A stretch of 39,248 bases of DNA from Amycolatopsis thermalba (lineage in GTDB: Bacteria > Actinomycetota > Actinomycetes > Mycobacteriales > Pseudonocardiaceae), in the NCBI RefSeq assembly GCF_003385215.1, contig NZ_PQHW01000066.1:1-39248 (forward strand), written 5' to 3'. The position numbers and the translations under genes are program-made. Positions 1-8,005 of this stretch are shown piece after piece; the first letter of the stretch is position 1; every line of letters starts with the position of its first letter. A model generated the notes under the pieces. It was not told the origin of the DNA. It saw only the letters and a program-made list of their open reading frames with translations, and searched no databases.

Positions 1-1
1 T

Positions 2-133
2 CCCGGTCCCGAGCCCATCCCGCCCGGGCCGGGTCCCGAACCGGTGCCGCCGCCCCCGCCCGAACCGCCGGTACCGCCGACGCCACCGGAGCCACCGATG
101 CCGCCGCCGGATCCACCGCTGTCGATATCCTGA
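2..133 (+). CDS. C-terminal tail of an upstream proline-rich protein (5' truncated)
   Basis: The second reading frame is open from the window edge to TGA at 131-133. It encodes about 43 residues dominated by Pro, Glu and Gly, in runs of the type PEPP, PPVPP and PPDPP, ending SLSIS-like. Such tails are usual in secreted or wall-spanning actinobacterial proteins. The catalytic or folded part lies outside the window, so no function is assigned. The stop is only 4 nt before the next start, which suggests co-transcription with the DUF6153/DUF305 pair. The frame choice rests on composition and the well-placed stop only. Confidence 0.45.
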   Translation, partial: PGPEPIPPGPGPEPVPPPPPEPPVPPTPPEPPMPPPDPPLSIS

Positions 134-137
134 CCGC

Positions 138-479
138 GTGACGGTGACCGGCTGGCGACGAGTGGTGCTGCTGTGCCTGCTCGCGTTCGGCCTGGTCGGC
201 ATGCACCACGTCGCCGGGATCGAGCACCCGCACAGCCCGGCGGTGACCGTGGTCGCCCACGCCGGGCAGCCCCACGGCGACCACGGCGTGACGCACGACG
301 CGTTCCACCTGTGCCTGGCTGTGCTGCTGGCCGGGGTCCTGCTCGGCCTGTGGATGCTGCTGCGTGCCGCGCCGGCCCCGCCGCTGGTGCGCCGTCCCGC
401 CGGTCGTCCCCGCTCGCGGGCGCCGGACCGGCCGTCCGGTCGCGCGGTGCTCGCCGGCCTCTGTGTGCTGCGGCTGTGA
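138..479 (+). CDS. DUF6153-like His-rich small membrane protein
   Basis: 113 aa with a GTG start 4 nt after the preceding stop. A hydrophobic segment at residues 8-25 is followed by a His-rich linker with many HH, HPH and HGDH clusters at residues 22-58. A second hydrophobic segment spans about 58-76, and the tail is basic. This two-TM, His-rich layout matches actinobacterial DUF6153 proteins, often found beside DUF305 genes as here. The histidines suggest a metal-facing (perhaps copper) periplasmic loop, which is an inference. The next gene starts 55 nt downstream, so an operon is likely. Confidence 0.7.
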   Translation: MTVTGWRRVVLLCLLAFGLVGMHHVAGIEHPHSPAVTVVAHAGQPHGDHGVTHDAFHLCLAVLLAGVLLGLWMLLRAAPAPPLVRRPAGRPRSRAPDRPSGRAVLAGLCVLRL

Positions 480-534
480 TCGGCGCTCGCCCGCCGAATT
501 CGCAGTAGCAAACACACGAGAGGTTCCTCTTCCC

Positions 535-1074
535 ATGCGCAAGATCATGGGCGGCCTGCTGCTGGCCGCCACCCTGCTCACCGGTTGCGGCGCCGAGCCG
601 CACGAATCGCACGGCGCGGCCACCGAACAGGCCGGTCACAACCAGGCCGACGTGGAGTTCGCCCGGATGATGATCCCGCACCACGAGGGTGCGCTCGAGA
701 TGGCGAAGCTGGCGCCGGGGCGCAGCACCGACCAGCGCGTGCTCGACCTCGCCGCCCGCATCGAGCGGGCGCAGGACCCGGAGATCCGGCAGATGCGCGA
801 CTGGCTCACCCGGTGGGGCGCGGCTGCCGCACCGATGGACCACTCGATGCCGGGCGCGATGAGCCACGACGACATGGCGATGCTCGAGCACGCCACCGGC
901 GCCGAGTTCGACCAGCGGTTCCTGCGGATGATGATCGAGCACCACGAGGGCGCGGTCGAAATGGCGCGGACCGAGCTGGCGCAGGGCACCAACGCCGACG
1001 CGAAGGCGCTGGCCCAGCGGATCATCGACACGCAGCAGGCCGAGATCACCGAGATGCGGGCGATGCTGCCCTAG
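535..1074 (+). CDS. DUF305 lipoprotein, probable metal-binding
   Basis: 179 aa from ATG, preceded by a purine-rich GAGAGG. The frame is open further upstream, but only this start gives a clean lipoprotein signal: MRK, a hydrophobic stretch, and lipobox LLTGC with the lipidated Cys near residue 20. The mature part has the DUF305 duplication: two helical halves, each opening with an F-x-R/Q-x-MMI-x-HHEGA-x-EMA motif (around residues 39-55 and 127-143), plus His/Met-rich links such as MDHSMPG. Members are four-helix ferritin-like folds exported to the cell surface and often linked with copper or other metals. The substrate is not shown by sequence. Confidence 0.9.
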   Translation: MRKIMGGLLLAATLLTGCGAEPHESHGAATEQAGHNQADVEFARMMIPHHEGALEMAKLAPGRSTDQRVLDLAARIERAQDPEIRQMRDWLTRWGAAAAPMDHSMPGAMSHDDMAMLEHATGAEFDQRFLRMMIEHHEGAVEMARTELAQGTNADAKALAQRIIDTQQAEITEMRAMLP

Positions 1075-1082
1075 CTCGCGGC

Positions 1083-1111
1083 GGCGGGGCGGGCCCGGCG
1101 CCCGCCCCGCC
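1083..1111. terminator. Bidirectional GC-rich hairpin between convergent genes
   Basis: Perfect 12-bp arms GGCGGGGCGGGC / GCCCGCCCCGCC with a 5-nt loop lie between the DUF305 stop (1074) and the DUF3040 stop (1114). There is no U tract, as is common for actinobacterial terminators. Confidence 0.65.
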
Positions 1112-1113
1112 CG

Positions 1114-1377
1114 TCACGGCCGGATGGCGCCGATCCGCAGGCACACGCCCGTCGTCAGGCTCAGGATGCCGACGAACAGCAGGAACACGTGGGCGGCGAC
1201 CGCGCCCAGCCCGATGAGCACCCCGCCGAGCACCATCAGCGTGACGCACAGGAGCCGGCGGGACAGGCCCAGGTGGTGGAAGCGGCCTTCACGCAGTGCT
1301 CTGGTCAGCTCGGGATCGCTGACCTCGAACCACTGCTCGATCGCCCTGAGCTGCTGCTGCTCGTTCCGGCTCAACAT
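1114..1377 (-). CDS. DUF3040 small membrane protein
   Basis: 87 aa. The N-terminus MLSRNEQQQL followed by an acidic helix (LRAIEQWF, SDPELTRAL) is the DUF3040 signature. Two adjacent hydrophobic segments follow, at about residues 42-60 and 63-80. DUF3040 proteins are widespread small actinobacterial membrane proteins of unknown role. The gene is convergent with DUF305 and separated from it by the hairpin. Upstream (1378-1651) there is a gene-free stretch of about 270 nt that should hold its promoter. Confidence 0.85.
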   Translation of the reverse strand: MLSRNEQQQLRAIEQWFEVSDPELTRALREGRFHHLGLSRRLLCVTLMVLGGVLIGLGAVAAHVFLLFVGILSLTTGVCLRIGAIRP

Positions 1378-1651
1378 GCTGCCGCCCCTGGGTCGCCGTT
1401 GACTGGTCTGCTCCGGCGGATACCCGCATCAGCGCAGGTCAATCCGGGTTGACCCACCCGTGCTACGGCCGCCGCACCACCCGGTGAACCGACGAGCCGG
1501 CACCGGTTGTCCGCCTTGACCAGTGGCGTGGTCGCGCGCGAGCCCGGCCGCCAGTCCGGAAAGATCCACAGTGGACCGGTGTGAGCCGGTGGTGGTCCCG
1601 CGGTCGATCAGCCGCAGCGGCGGCTTGGACTCGACGCCGGTCGCCTGCCCG

Positions 1652-2893
1652 TCACGCCACCGACGGAGCGAGCACGGGTTCGACGACCTGCCGGCGTGCC
1701 CGCTGCAGCGCGAGCGTCGCCACACCGGTGGCCGCGAGGGTGACCACGCCCGCGACCAGCAGTGCCTCGCTCGCGCCGAACCGCTCACACATCCAGCCGA
1801 GCAGCGGGGCACCGGTGGCGCCCGCGGCCGCGGCGACCGCGCCGTCGATCGAGAGCACGCGGCCGCGCATGTCCTCGGCCGAGTCGAGCTGCAGGCGGGT
1901 GCTCTTGGCGGTGTCGATCAGGACCGCGCCGGCCGCGATGGGCAGGATCACGGCGCCGAACCCGAGCATCCCGGGCAGGAAGCCGCTGACGGTCTGCAGG
2001 ACGCTCGTCACCGCGGCGGCGCCGAGCAGGAGCGGGAGGGTGAGCTCCCGCACGCGAGCCGCGATCACGCCACCGATCACCGTGCCGACGGCGAACACGG
2101 ACGACAGCAGACCGTAGCCGGCGGCACCCGAGTTCAGCGGTCCCTGCGCCATGGCGGCCATGGTGACCTGGTAGTTCCGGCCCAGGCCGGACAGCACGAA
2201 ACCGAGCGTGAACAGGACGATCAGCACGTGGCTGCGGCGCACGTAGGCCAGGCCCGCGCGCTCCGCGGCGAGTTCGGCCGTGGCGACGGCGAGCGGGTGC
2301 AGCTCGGCCGTGCGGATCACGAGGACCGTGACGATCACGGCGATGAAACTGGCCGCGTTGAGCGCGAAGAGGAGCGCGTCGCCGACCGCGGCGGCGAGCA
2401 CGCCGGCCAGGCTCATGCCGAGGACGCGTCCGGCGGAGTTGATGATGGAGCCGAGCGCGAGGGCGTTGCCCAGGTCGTGGCGGGGGACGACCTGCCCGGC
2501 GAAGCGGCCCAGCGCGGGGGATTCGAACGCGCCGACCATCCCGGCGACGGCGGTGAGGCCGTAGATGCCGGCCAGCGGCATGTCCTGCCACACCAGGACG
2601 GCCAGCAGCAGCGCGATCACCAGATGGGTGGTCTGGCCGGCGAGGATGATGCGCCGGGGCGGGAACCGGTCGGCGATCGCGCCCGCCCAGGGGCCGACGA
2701 GGAGCGCCGGGAGGGTCGAGAGCAGGACCGACAGACCGACCGAGGTGGCCGAGCCGGTGCGGGCCATCACGACCCAGTTGAGGCCGAGCACCTGCATCCA
2801 GGTACCGGTCACCGACACGAAGTCGGCGGTCGCCCACAGGCGGTAGTTGTGGTTTCCGAGCGCGCGGATCATCGGCGGCAGTTGTCGCCGCAA
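1652..2893 (-). CDS. MFS transporter, enterobactin-exporter/MFS_3-like
   Basis: 413 aa with about 12 hydrophobic segments. The N-terminus (ALGNHNYRLWATADFVSVTGTWMQ) is the typical MFS_3 opening (drug or siderophore exporters such as EntS relatives). Motif A-like GAIADRFPPRR lies between TM2 and TM3. The frame starts at TTG 2893 with a strong GGAAGGAAAG Shine-Dalgarno about 6 nt upstream, so I keep TTG; an ATG seven codons in (2872) is the alternative. The substrate cannot be told from sequence. It is monocistronic, with no linked regulator. Confidence 0.88.
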   Translation of the reverse strand: MRRQLPPMIRALGNHNYRLWATADFVSVTGTWMQVLGLNWVVMARTGSATSVGLSVLLSTLPALLVGPWAGAIADRFPPRRIILAGQTTHLVIALLLAVLVWQDMPLAGIYGLTAVAGMVGAFESPALGRFAGQVVPRHDLGNALALGSIINSAGRVLGMSLAGVLAAAVGDALLFALNAASFIAVIVTVLVIRTAELHPLAVATAELAAERAGLAYVRRSHVLIVLFTLGFVLSGLGRNYQVTMAAMAQGPLNSGAAGYGLLSSVFAVGTVIGGVIAARVRELTLPLLLGAAAVTSVLQTVSGFLPGMLGFGAVILPIAAGAVLIDTAKSTRLQLDSAEDMRGRVLSIDGAVAAAAGATGAPLLGWMCERFGASEALLVAGVVTLAATGVATLALQRARRQVVEPVLAPSVA

Positions 2894-3103
2894 GGTCTTT
2901 CCTTCCGAAGTGCCGGGGCGGTCCCGAACGGGTCCCGGCGGTGGGACGTGCGTCAGGCCCGGGCAGGTCGGCGCCCGGGCCTGGATTTCCCGGGCAGGCG
3001 CCCAGGAGCGCGCTCCACGCTACCGGCGGGTTCGCCGGCTGTCCTTGTGTCGATGGCGACAGTGGGCGCTGCTAACACTTCGCCACTGTGGCGAGGGCCG
3101 CAG

Positions 3104-3892
3104 TCAGCCCAGCCGCTCCAGGGCGAACGCGGTCAGGAACCCGGCCGCCGTGATCAGGCCGGTCACCAGCTGGGCCTCCTCGAACGCCTCCGGCACCATG
3201 GTGTCCGCGATCATCGCGAGGATCGCGCCCGCCGCCACCGCCGTGATCACCGCGATCGTCTCCGGCGCGGCTCCGCCGAGCACGAGGTTCCCCAGCAACG
3301 CGGCGACCCCGCTGGCCAGGGCGATCCCGCCCCACACCCCGAACACGTACCGCGCGCCGCGGCCCGCCTGCTTCATCCCGGCGGCGCTCGACAGCCCCTC
3401 CGGCACGTTCGAGATGAACACCGCCGCCAGCACCGACACCCCGATCCCGCCGCCGCCGAGCAGCGACAACCCCAGCACGACCGACTCCGGCACCCCGTCC
3501 AGCAGCGCGCCGATCGCGATCGCGCTGCCGCTGCCCTGCACGTCGGACTCCGACGGCTGCCGGTCGTGCGACCGCTTCCGGTGCCGCGCGCCGCGCCGCG
3601 CCAGCCCGGCGTTCGCCAGCACGTACGCCACGGCGCCGCCGAGGAACCCGATCGCCGTCGGCAGCAGGCCGCCGGTGCGTTCGGCCTCGTCCATCAGGTC
3701 GAACGCGAGCGCCGAGATCAGCACCCCGGCCCCGAAGGCCATGATCCAGGCGACCACGCGCGACGGCACGCGCACGAACCACGCCACCGCCGCGCCGATC
3801 ACCAGCGCCGCACCGCCGACCAGGCCCCACACCCCGGCCTCGAGCCACTCCGGCATCCGCATCCCCTCCGCACACTCGTCCGGCACGGTCAT
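3104..3892 (-). CDS. ZIP family divalent metal transporter
   Basis: 262 aa, about eight hydrophobic segments. A short His/Arg/Lys-rich cytoplasmic loop (residues 98-113, RRGARHRKRSHD) sits between TM3 and TM4, the usual ZIP place for metal-sensing residues. The paired TM4/TM5 ZIP motifs are present but varied: LLDGVPES (132-137) and SNVPEGLSS (161-169), where canonical ZIPs have His in HNxPEG. The lost His residues may shift metal preference from zinc. ATG 3892 is used; Met11 and Met13 are possible shorter starts. No neighbouring metal genes apart from the DUF305 pair 2 kb away. Confidence 0.85.
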   Translation of the reverse strand: MTVPDECAEGMRMPEWLEAGVWGLVGGAALVIGAAVAWFVRVPSRVVAWIMAFGAGVLISALAFDLMDEAERTGGLLPTAIGFLGGAVAYVLANAGLARRGARHRKRSHDRQPSESDVQGSGSAIAIGALLDGVPESVVLGLSLLGGGGIGVSVLAAVFISNVPEGLSSAAGMKQAGRGARYVFGVWGGIALASGVAALLGNLVLGGAAPETIAVITAVAAGAILAMIADTMVPEAFEEAQLVTGLITAAGFLTAFALERLG

Positions 3893-3990
3893 CGTCCCGT
3901 GCCCGGTCGCGTCGTGCTCGGTTCCGCCACTCGGCCGAGGCTGAGAAAGCGCTTACTTCGCCGTGCGCCAGATCGTCCTATCCGGACCGG

Positions 3991-4191
3991 TCAGGGCTCG
4001 TCCGTGCGCCGTTCCCGCAGCGCGTCGAGCTGTTTGCGCACGTCTTCGACGTCCCAGCGGTACTGGCCGCCGGGGGTGATGAGCGCCGGCCGGATCCAGC
4101 CGCGTTCGGCGTAACGGCTGATCGACCGCCGAGACAGGCCCAGCTCGGCCGCGAGTTCACCCGAGCCCACCGTGCGTCGGCGTGCAGTCAT
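3991..4191 (-). CDS. Small MerR-like HTH DNA-binding protein (paralogue 1)
   Basis: 66 aa. An N-terminal winged-HTH (residues 8-28, SGELAAELGLSRRSISRYAERG) is followed by the MerR-type wing GGQYRWDVEDVRKQLDAL. There is no effector domain, so it resembles excisionase or MerR-N-only regulators. It is clearly related to the 68-aa protein at 6215-6424, sharing the RY-x6-P-x4-GG-x-YRWD core. ATG 4191 is chosen; an in-frame ATG eight codons upstream (4215) is possible. A GTCACC-N6-GGTGAC palindrome lies just upstream, suggesting autoregulation. It sits in the degraded patch near tRNA-Lys. Confidence 0.75.
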   Translation of the reverse strand: MTARRRTVGSGELAAELGLSRRSISRYAERGWIRPALITPGGQYRWDVEDVRKQLDALRERRTDEP

Positions 4192-4195
4192 GATC

Positions 4196-4213
4196 GTCAC
4201 CGTATTGGGTGAC
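4196..4213. promoter_or_regulatory. Candidate operator palindrome upstream of MerR-like gene
   Basis: GTCACC, six bases, GGTGAC. It is centred about 13 nt upstream of the MerR-like ATG at 4191, where a bound repressor would block initiation. Prediction from symmetry and position only. Confidence 0.4.
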
Positions 4214-4436
4214 ATGCGGGGTGCGCGCGGCCCATGGCCCTCTTGACCCGCATAGCCCCGTTGTCCTTGTTGACCCAGTTGGGTTATTGAGGTCCTCGCG
4301 GGGAAGCGAAACCATCGGTTCGAGCCCGCCCGCCGACTCCCATGTCCCGGGCAGGTCCCGGGCGGGCTCCCATATCCTCGCGGGTGTGCGCTTCCCGGCC
4401 TCGTAACAGGCGTTTCGGCTCGTCCGACTGCACGAC

Positions 4437-4628
4437 ATGGTGAGCCGCCGCGTCTTCCGGCGCCTGCGGTGTCCCGGGTGTGGCCGGACGCGCCGGGAAA
4501 TGCGCGTGTTCGGCACACCGCGGCACGACGAGTCCGGGAACGTCAAGCCGCGCCGGCAGGTGCGCCGCGAACTCGACGCGCAAGCGGACGCCTGGCGCCC
4601 AGAGCCCCGCTGCGACCGGTGCCGCTAG
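4437..4628 (+). CDS. Small zinc-ribbon-like hypothetical protein
   Basis: 63 aa, very basic. An N-terminal CPGCG knuckle (residues 12-16) and a C-terminal CDRC end (59-62) would make one four-Cys zinc site, with RRQVRREL between. I do not recognise a family. No strong Shine-Dalgarno is visible before ATG 4437, and GTG 4440 is an alternative. The paired CxxC motifs make it better than a chance frame, but it could be a remnant like the neighbouring TetR fragment. Confidence 0.45.
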   Translation: MVSRRVFRRLRCPGCGRTRREMRVFGTPRHDESGNVKPRRQVRRELDAQADAWRPEPRCDRCR

Positions 4629-4661
4629 TTTTGGAGCAGCCGCTCCGTTACGGTTCCGGTC

Positions 4662-4901
4662 GTGCCCCGGCCCCGCGTGCACGACCTCGACCGGCTGCTC
4701 GACACCGCCGAGCACCTGGCCGCCGAGGACGGCGCGGTGTCCGTCCGCAGCCTCGCGGCGGCCGCCGGGGTGTCGAACGGCGCGATCTACCACGCGTTCG
4801 GCTCGATCAACGCGCTGCTCGGCCGGGTGTGGCTGCGCGCGGACCGGGACCACCATGATCGCCGTGACCATCGCACCTGCATCCTTCCCGCGCGCACTTG
4901 A
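4662..4901 (+). pseudogene. Truncated TetR/AcrR family regulator (HTH only)
   Basis: From GTG 4662 the frame gives a good TetR N-terminal DNA-binding domain (residues 5-58: helix 1 HDLDRLLDTAEHLAAEDG, then VRSLAAAAGVSNGAIYHAFGS and NALLGRVW). It then leaves homology and stops after 79 aa. TetR proteins are normally about 190-220 aa, so the ligand and dimer domain is gone. The break falls near 4845, where another frame continues briefly; deletion or frameshift followed by decay is likely. Part of the eroded block 4.0-6.7 kb. Confidence 0.65.
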
Positions 4902-4982
4902 CCGGCTGGTAACGGTTAGAACCCGACTCGTCCGATAGCCCTCCTGACAACCGACAGGAGTGAGCAATCCCCGAAGCGGCTG

Positions 4983-5360
4983 GTGTGGCCTTGGGTATTC
5001 CTCGCCGTCGTCATCACGGCCTCGGCGCTGGCGGTCGTCATCACGCTCATGGTCACCTCCGGCGAAGAGGACCGCGGCCCGACGACATTCACAGTCACAG
5101 GGACCTTCACTCTGAAGGACGGAGTCACCGGCTATGCGCCCGACGGAGGCGACACGGTTTACACCAGTTCCGGTTCCGTCGCAGCGATCGGGCAGCTCGG
5201 ACCAGGACGGCACGGGCCGAGCGTGTCCTGCCAGTTCGACATCGTCATACCGAATGTCCCAACCGGCCAGGGCCCGTACCAGATCGAGGTCAGCCATCGG
5301 GGCAAGATCGGCTTCAGCGAGCAAGAGGCCAACAGGGTCGCGATCTCACTCGGGAATTGA
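4983..5360 (+). CDS. Hypothetical single-pass membrane protein
   Basis: 125 aa from GTG 4983. It has one N-terminal hydrophobic segment (residues 2-24) and then an extracytoplasmic, Thr/Gly-rich domain (FTVTGTFTLKDGVTGY..., later CQFDIVIPNVP) that looks all-beta. The frame is open further upstream and would add basic residues (SPKRL) before the membrane segment, but without a standard start, so the true N-terminus is uncertain. The base composition is visibly less GC-rich than in the flanks, fitting transferred DNA. It is convergent with the GntR gene, 1 nt between stops. Confidence 0.6.
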   Translation: MWPWVFLAVVITASALAVVITLMVTSGEEDRGPTTFTVTGTFTLKDGVTGYAPDGGDTVYTSSGSVAAIGQLGPGRHGPSVSCQFDIVIPNVPTGQGPYQIEVSHRGKIGFSEQEANRVAISLGN

Positions 5361-6122
5361 TTACTCGGCTTCCCACTCGTAGACGAGGCGGTATCGGTCC
5401 GCAGCCATGATGATGTCGTTCATCTCCAGGGCGACGCCGTCGGTGCGGAAGGCCAGGCGGGTCACGGTGAGCACCGGCGTGCCAGGTGGCAGCTCGAGCT
5501 GGGTGCGCTCCTCGTCCGTCGGCATTCGCGCGCCGACGTCTTCCATGAATTGGCTGATGACGTGGCCGGCCTCTTCGAGCCGGGCGTAGGCGCCGCCCTT
5601 GCCGGTGTCGACCTCTTCGAGCACGGTCCCGCGCGTGAACTCCCGCGGCAACCGGCTCACCGCAAGCTGCACGATCAAGCCGTTCGCGCGCATGACGCGG
5701 TCTCGCACGGTGACCTCGTCGCCCTCTGCGATGCCGAGCAGTTCCGCAGCGCGGGCATCCGCGGGCTCGAACCGGATCCGCACACTGGTACTCGGCGTGA
5801 AGCCCTGGCGCGCGGCGTCGGCTAGGAAGGCGCCTTCGTTCCGGGCGCGCGCGGCTCGGGACAGGCGAGACCGGGCGAGTCGAGTGACGCTGGCCGGCGG
5901 GCGGACGAACACCCCAACACCATGCTTGATCGTCACCAAGCCGTCGGCGGCGAGCAGCCGCATGGCCTCGCGCACTGTCCGGCGGGAGACGTCGTACTGC
6001 TCGACGAGCTGGGTCTCACTGGGCAGCTTCGAGCCAGGTTCGTACTCGCCGCCGCCGATCTTCTCCCGCAGCGCGTGTGCGATCTGCCGGTAGACGGCTA
6101 CTCCGTTGGACGGATCGACCAT
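5361..6122 (-). CDS. GntR family (HutC/UTRA) transcriptional regulator
   Basis: 253 aa. The winged HTH lies at residues 8-75 (VYRQIAHALREKI...LPSETQLVEQYDVSRRTVREAMRLLAADGLV, then GVGVFV). It is joined by a basic linker to a UTRA effector domain (about 95-250) with the usual DRVMRANG, VSRLPREF and ending RYRLVYEWE. HutC-type GntR proteins include KorSA-type repressors of AICEs. That role is attractive here because a recombinase remnant and tRNA-Lys follow, but a metabolic regulator cannot be excluded. A CGTGTACT/AGTACACG palindrome lies in its upstream gap, so autorepression is likely. Confidence 0.88.
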   Translation of the reverse strand: MVDPSNGVAVYRQIAHALREKIGGGEYEPGSKLPSETQLVEQYDVSRRTVREAMRLLAADGLVTIKHGVGVFVRPPASVTRLARSRLSRAARARNEGAFLADAARQGFTPSTSVRIRFEPADARAAELLGIAEGDEVTVRDRVMRANGLIVQLAVSRLPREFTRGTVLEEVDTGKGGAYARLEEAGHVISQFMEDVGARMPTDEERTQLELPPGTPVLTVTRLAFRTDGVALEMNDIIMAADRYRLVYEWEAE

Positions 6123-6185
6123 CGCTGAATTCTCCCAGTTGTCTGCTCGTGCTGACCACTGCCTACCTCTGTGTCACCCTCGACA

Positions 6186-6211
6186 CGTGTACTCATCTCT
6201 ACAAGTACACG
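6186..6211. promoter_or_regulatory. Candidate GntR operator
   Basis: Perfect inverted repeat CGTGTACT-N10-AGTACACG in the 92-nt gap between the upstream MerR-like stop and the GntR start. TGTAC/GTACA-type half-sites of this sort suit HutC-like dimers. Predicted from symmetry and place. Confidence 0.5.
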
Positions 6212-6214
6212 AGT

Positions 6215-6424
6215 CTACGAGTCGTCGGAGGGGGCCTCGTGGTCCCGTCGCAGCTTGGCGATCTGCGCACGCACGTCCTGCAGGTCCCACCGGTAGTGCC
6301 CGCCCAGCGTCGTTTCCGTCGGTTTCAGCAGGCCGAGCTTGACGTACCGCGTCAGCGTCCGCGCAGAGATCCCCAGGACCTCGGCCACCTCCGGAGTCCG
6401 CAACAGCCGACGCTTGATCATCAC
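6215..6424 (-). CDS. Small MerR-like HTH DNA-binding protein (paralogue 2)
   Basis: 69 aa from GTG 6424, or 68 aa from the adjacent ATG 6421. HTH (RTPEVAEVLGISARTLTRYVKLG) then wing GGHYRWDLQDVRAQIAKLR, and an acidic tail. It has the same length and architecture as the protein at 3991-4191. It lies upstream of and in line with the GntR gene, separated by the predicted operator. Such MerR-N-only proteins act as excisionases or small regulators in mobile elements; which applies here is unknown. Confidence 0.75.
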   Translation of the reverse strand: MMIKRRLLRTPEVAEVLGISARTLTRYVKLGLLKPTETTLGGHYRWDLQDVRAQIAKLRRDHEAPSDDS

Positions 6425-6465
6425 CCGGCCACTGTCCCGCTTGACTCGATTGGCTGGACGTTTGG

Positions 6466-6642
6466 CGCAAGACGGTAGCGACCGTGCTCGACGATGCGGG
6501 TCTGACGACCACTCAGATCGCCGACCAGCTCGGCAACACGCCGCGGGTGGTGGAGAAGCACTACCGGGCCAAGCGGGTCAGCAACGAACATGCCGTGGCT
6601 GCCTTGGAGTCGATGTTCGGCACCGATGATGAGGAGGAATGA
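6466..6642 (+). pseudogene. C-terminal remnant of a tyrosine recombinase (integrase)
   Basis: The frame ending at TGA 6640-6642 reads RKTVATVLDDAGL, then TTTQIADQLG and VVEKHYRAKR, then HAVAALESMF and an acidic end. This is the last ~58 residues of a phage-type integrase: the box II Arg (normally HxxRKT), the DxAGLS-x2-QIADQLGH segment and the catalytic Tyr in a KHYR context. Upstream the frame reaches a stop within eight codons with no homology, so the core domain is deleted. It ends 80 nt from the 3' end of tRNA-Lys, the normal place for an integrase next to its attachment site. The box III His is replaced (LGN). Confidence 0.7.
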
Positions 6643-6685
6643 AAGTGTGCAGTTTTCGTGCAGTCCGGGTTCCTGGGGTCCGAAA

Positions 6686-6716
6686 TGAAAAATCCCCCAG
6701 GCCGTTGACTGGGGGA
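6686..6716 (-). terminator. Rho-independent terminator of tRNA-Lys
   Basis: On the minus strand TCCCCCAG, a short loop, CTGGGGGA then TTTTTC: a strong hairpin with a U tract just after the tRNA 3' end. Confidence 0.8.
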
Positions 6717-6721
6717 AGAGT

Positions 6722-6793
6722 GGGGCGCCTGGGGCTCGAACCCAGAACCTACGGATTAAAAGTCCGCAGCTCTACCAATTGAGCTAACGCCCC
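6722..6793 (-). tRNA. tRNA-Lys (anticodon UUU)
   Basis: The minus-strand cloverleaf has acceptor GGGGCGT/GCGCCCC, D arm GCTC...GAGC, anticodon stem GCGGA/TCCGT around loop CTTTTAA (anticodon TTT), and T arm CTGGG-TTCGAGC-CCCAG. No CCA is encoded. Its 3' end faces the integrase remnant. Confidence 0.95.
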
Positions 6794-6871
6794 GTGAGGT
6801 CAGCTTAGCGACCATCGCCCGCCAGTCCGGTCCGGGGTGGTGCCCGTGTCGCCGGCGTAGGGCGCTTCTAG

Positions 6872-7639
<768 letters not shown>

Positions 7640-7656
<17 letters not shown>

Positions 7657-8005
7657 TCCAAATCTGGTGGATCCGCTCGACCATCACCGGGATCGCCAGG
7701 CACGCGACACCCAGGATGACCGTGCTCGACCGGCTCCGCTCGGCCAGCGCCCACGCCGCCCCGGCCGGCAGGATCACCAGCGAACCGACGAGGTAGGCCA
7801 GGTAGGTCACCATGCTCCCGGGCCGGTCACCACCGATCAACAGCACGATCCCGACCACCAGCTGCGCGATGATCAGGACCTCGACCACCCCGAGCGCCAC
7901 CAGCAGCGCGCGCCCCGGCTCCCGGCCCCGCGCGGCGGAGACGAAGGCCCACACGGCGACCAGCGCGGCGCTCACCGCGACGGCCACGCCGAACCCAGTG
8001 ATCAC
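7640..8005 (-). CDS. Four-TM integral membrane protein, unknown function
   Basis: 121 aa from GTG 8005, with hydrophobic segments at about 3-24, 33-60, 66-84 and 93-110. Polar loops are short, with RGREPGR after the first segment. Size and topology match the next gene in the operon, suggesting a membrane pair. No motif gives a function. Confidence 0.7.

Larger units (their letters stand above)
3991..6720. mobile_element. Probable remnant of an integrated element at tRNA-Lys
   Basis: The segment lies against the 3' end of tRNA-Lys. It holds an integrase tail, two MerR-N/Xis-like proteins, a KorSA-type GntR repressor, a broken TetR and a low-GC orphan membrane protein. No second copy of the tRNA 3' end was found by eye, so the left limit is a guess. 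Confidence 0.4.

Noticed and set aside
1523-4114. 863-codon plus-strand open frame
   Set aside because: Antisense to the MFS and ZIP genes; composition is Arg/Gly/His/Asp-rich as expected for a shadow frame in GC-rich DNA.
4296-4330. tRNA 3'-end-like GGTTCGAGCCC, possible left att site of the tRNA-Lys remnant
   Set aside because: Flanks do not pair as a T arm and do not match the tRNA-Lys 3' end.
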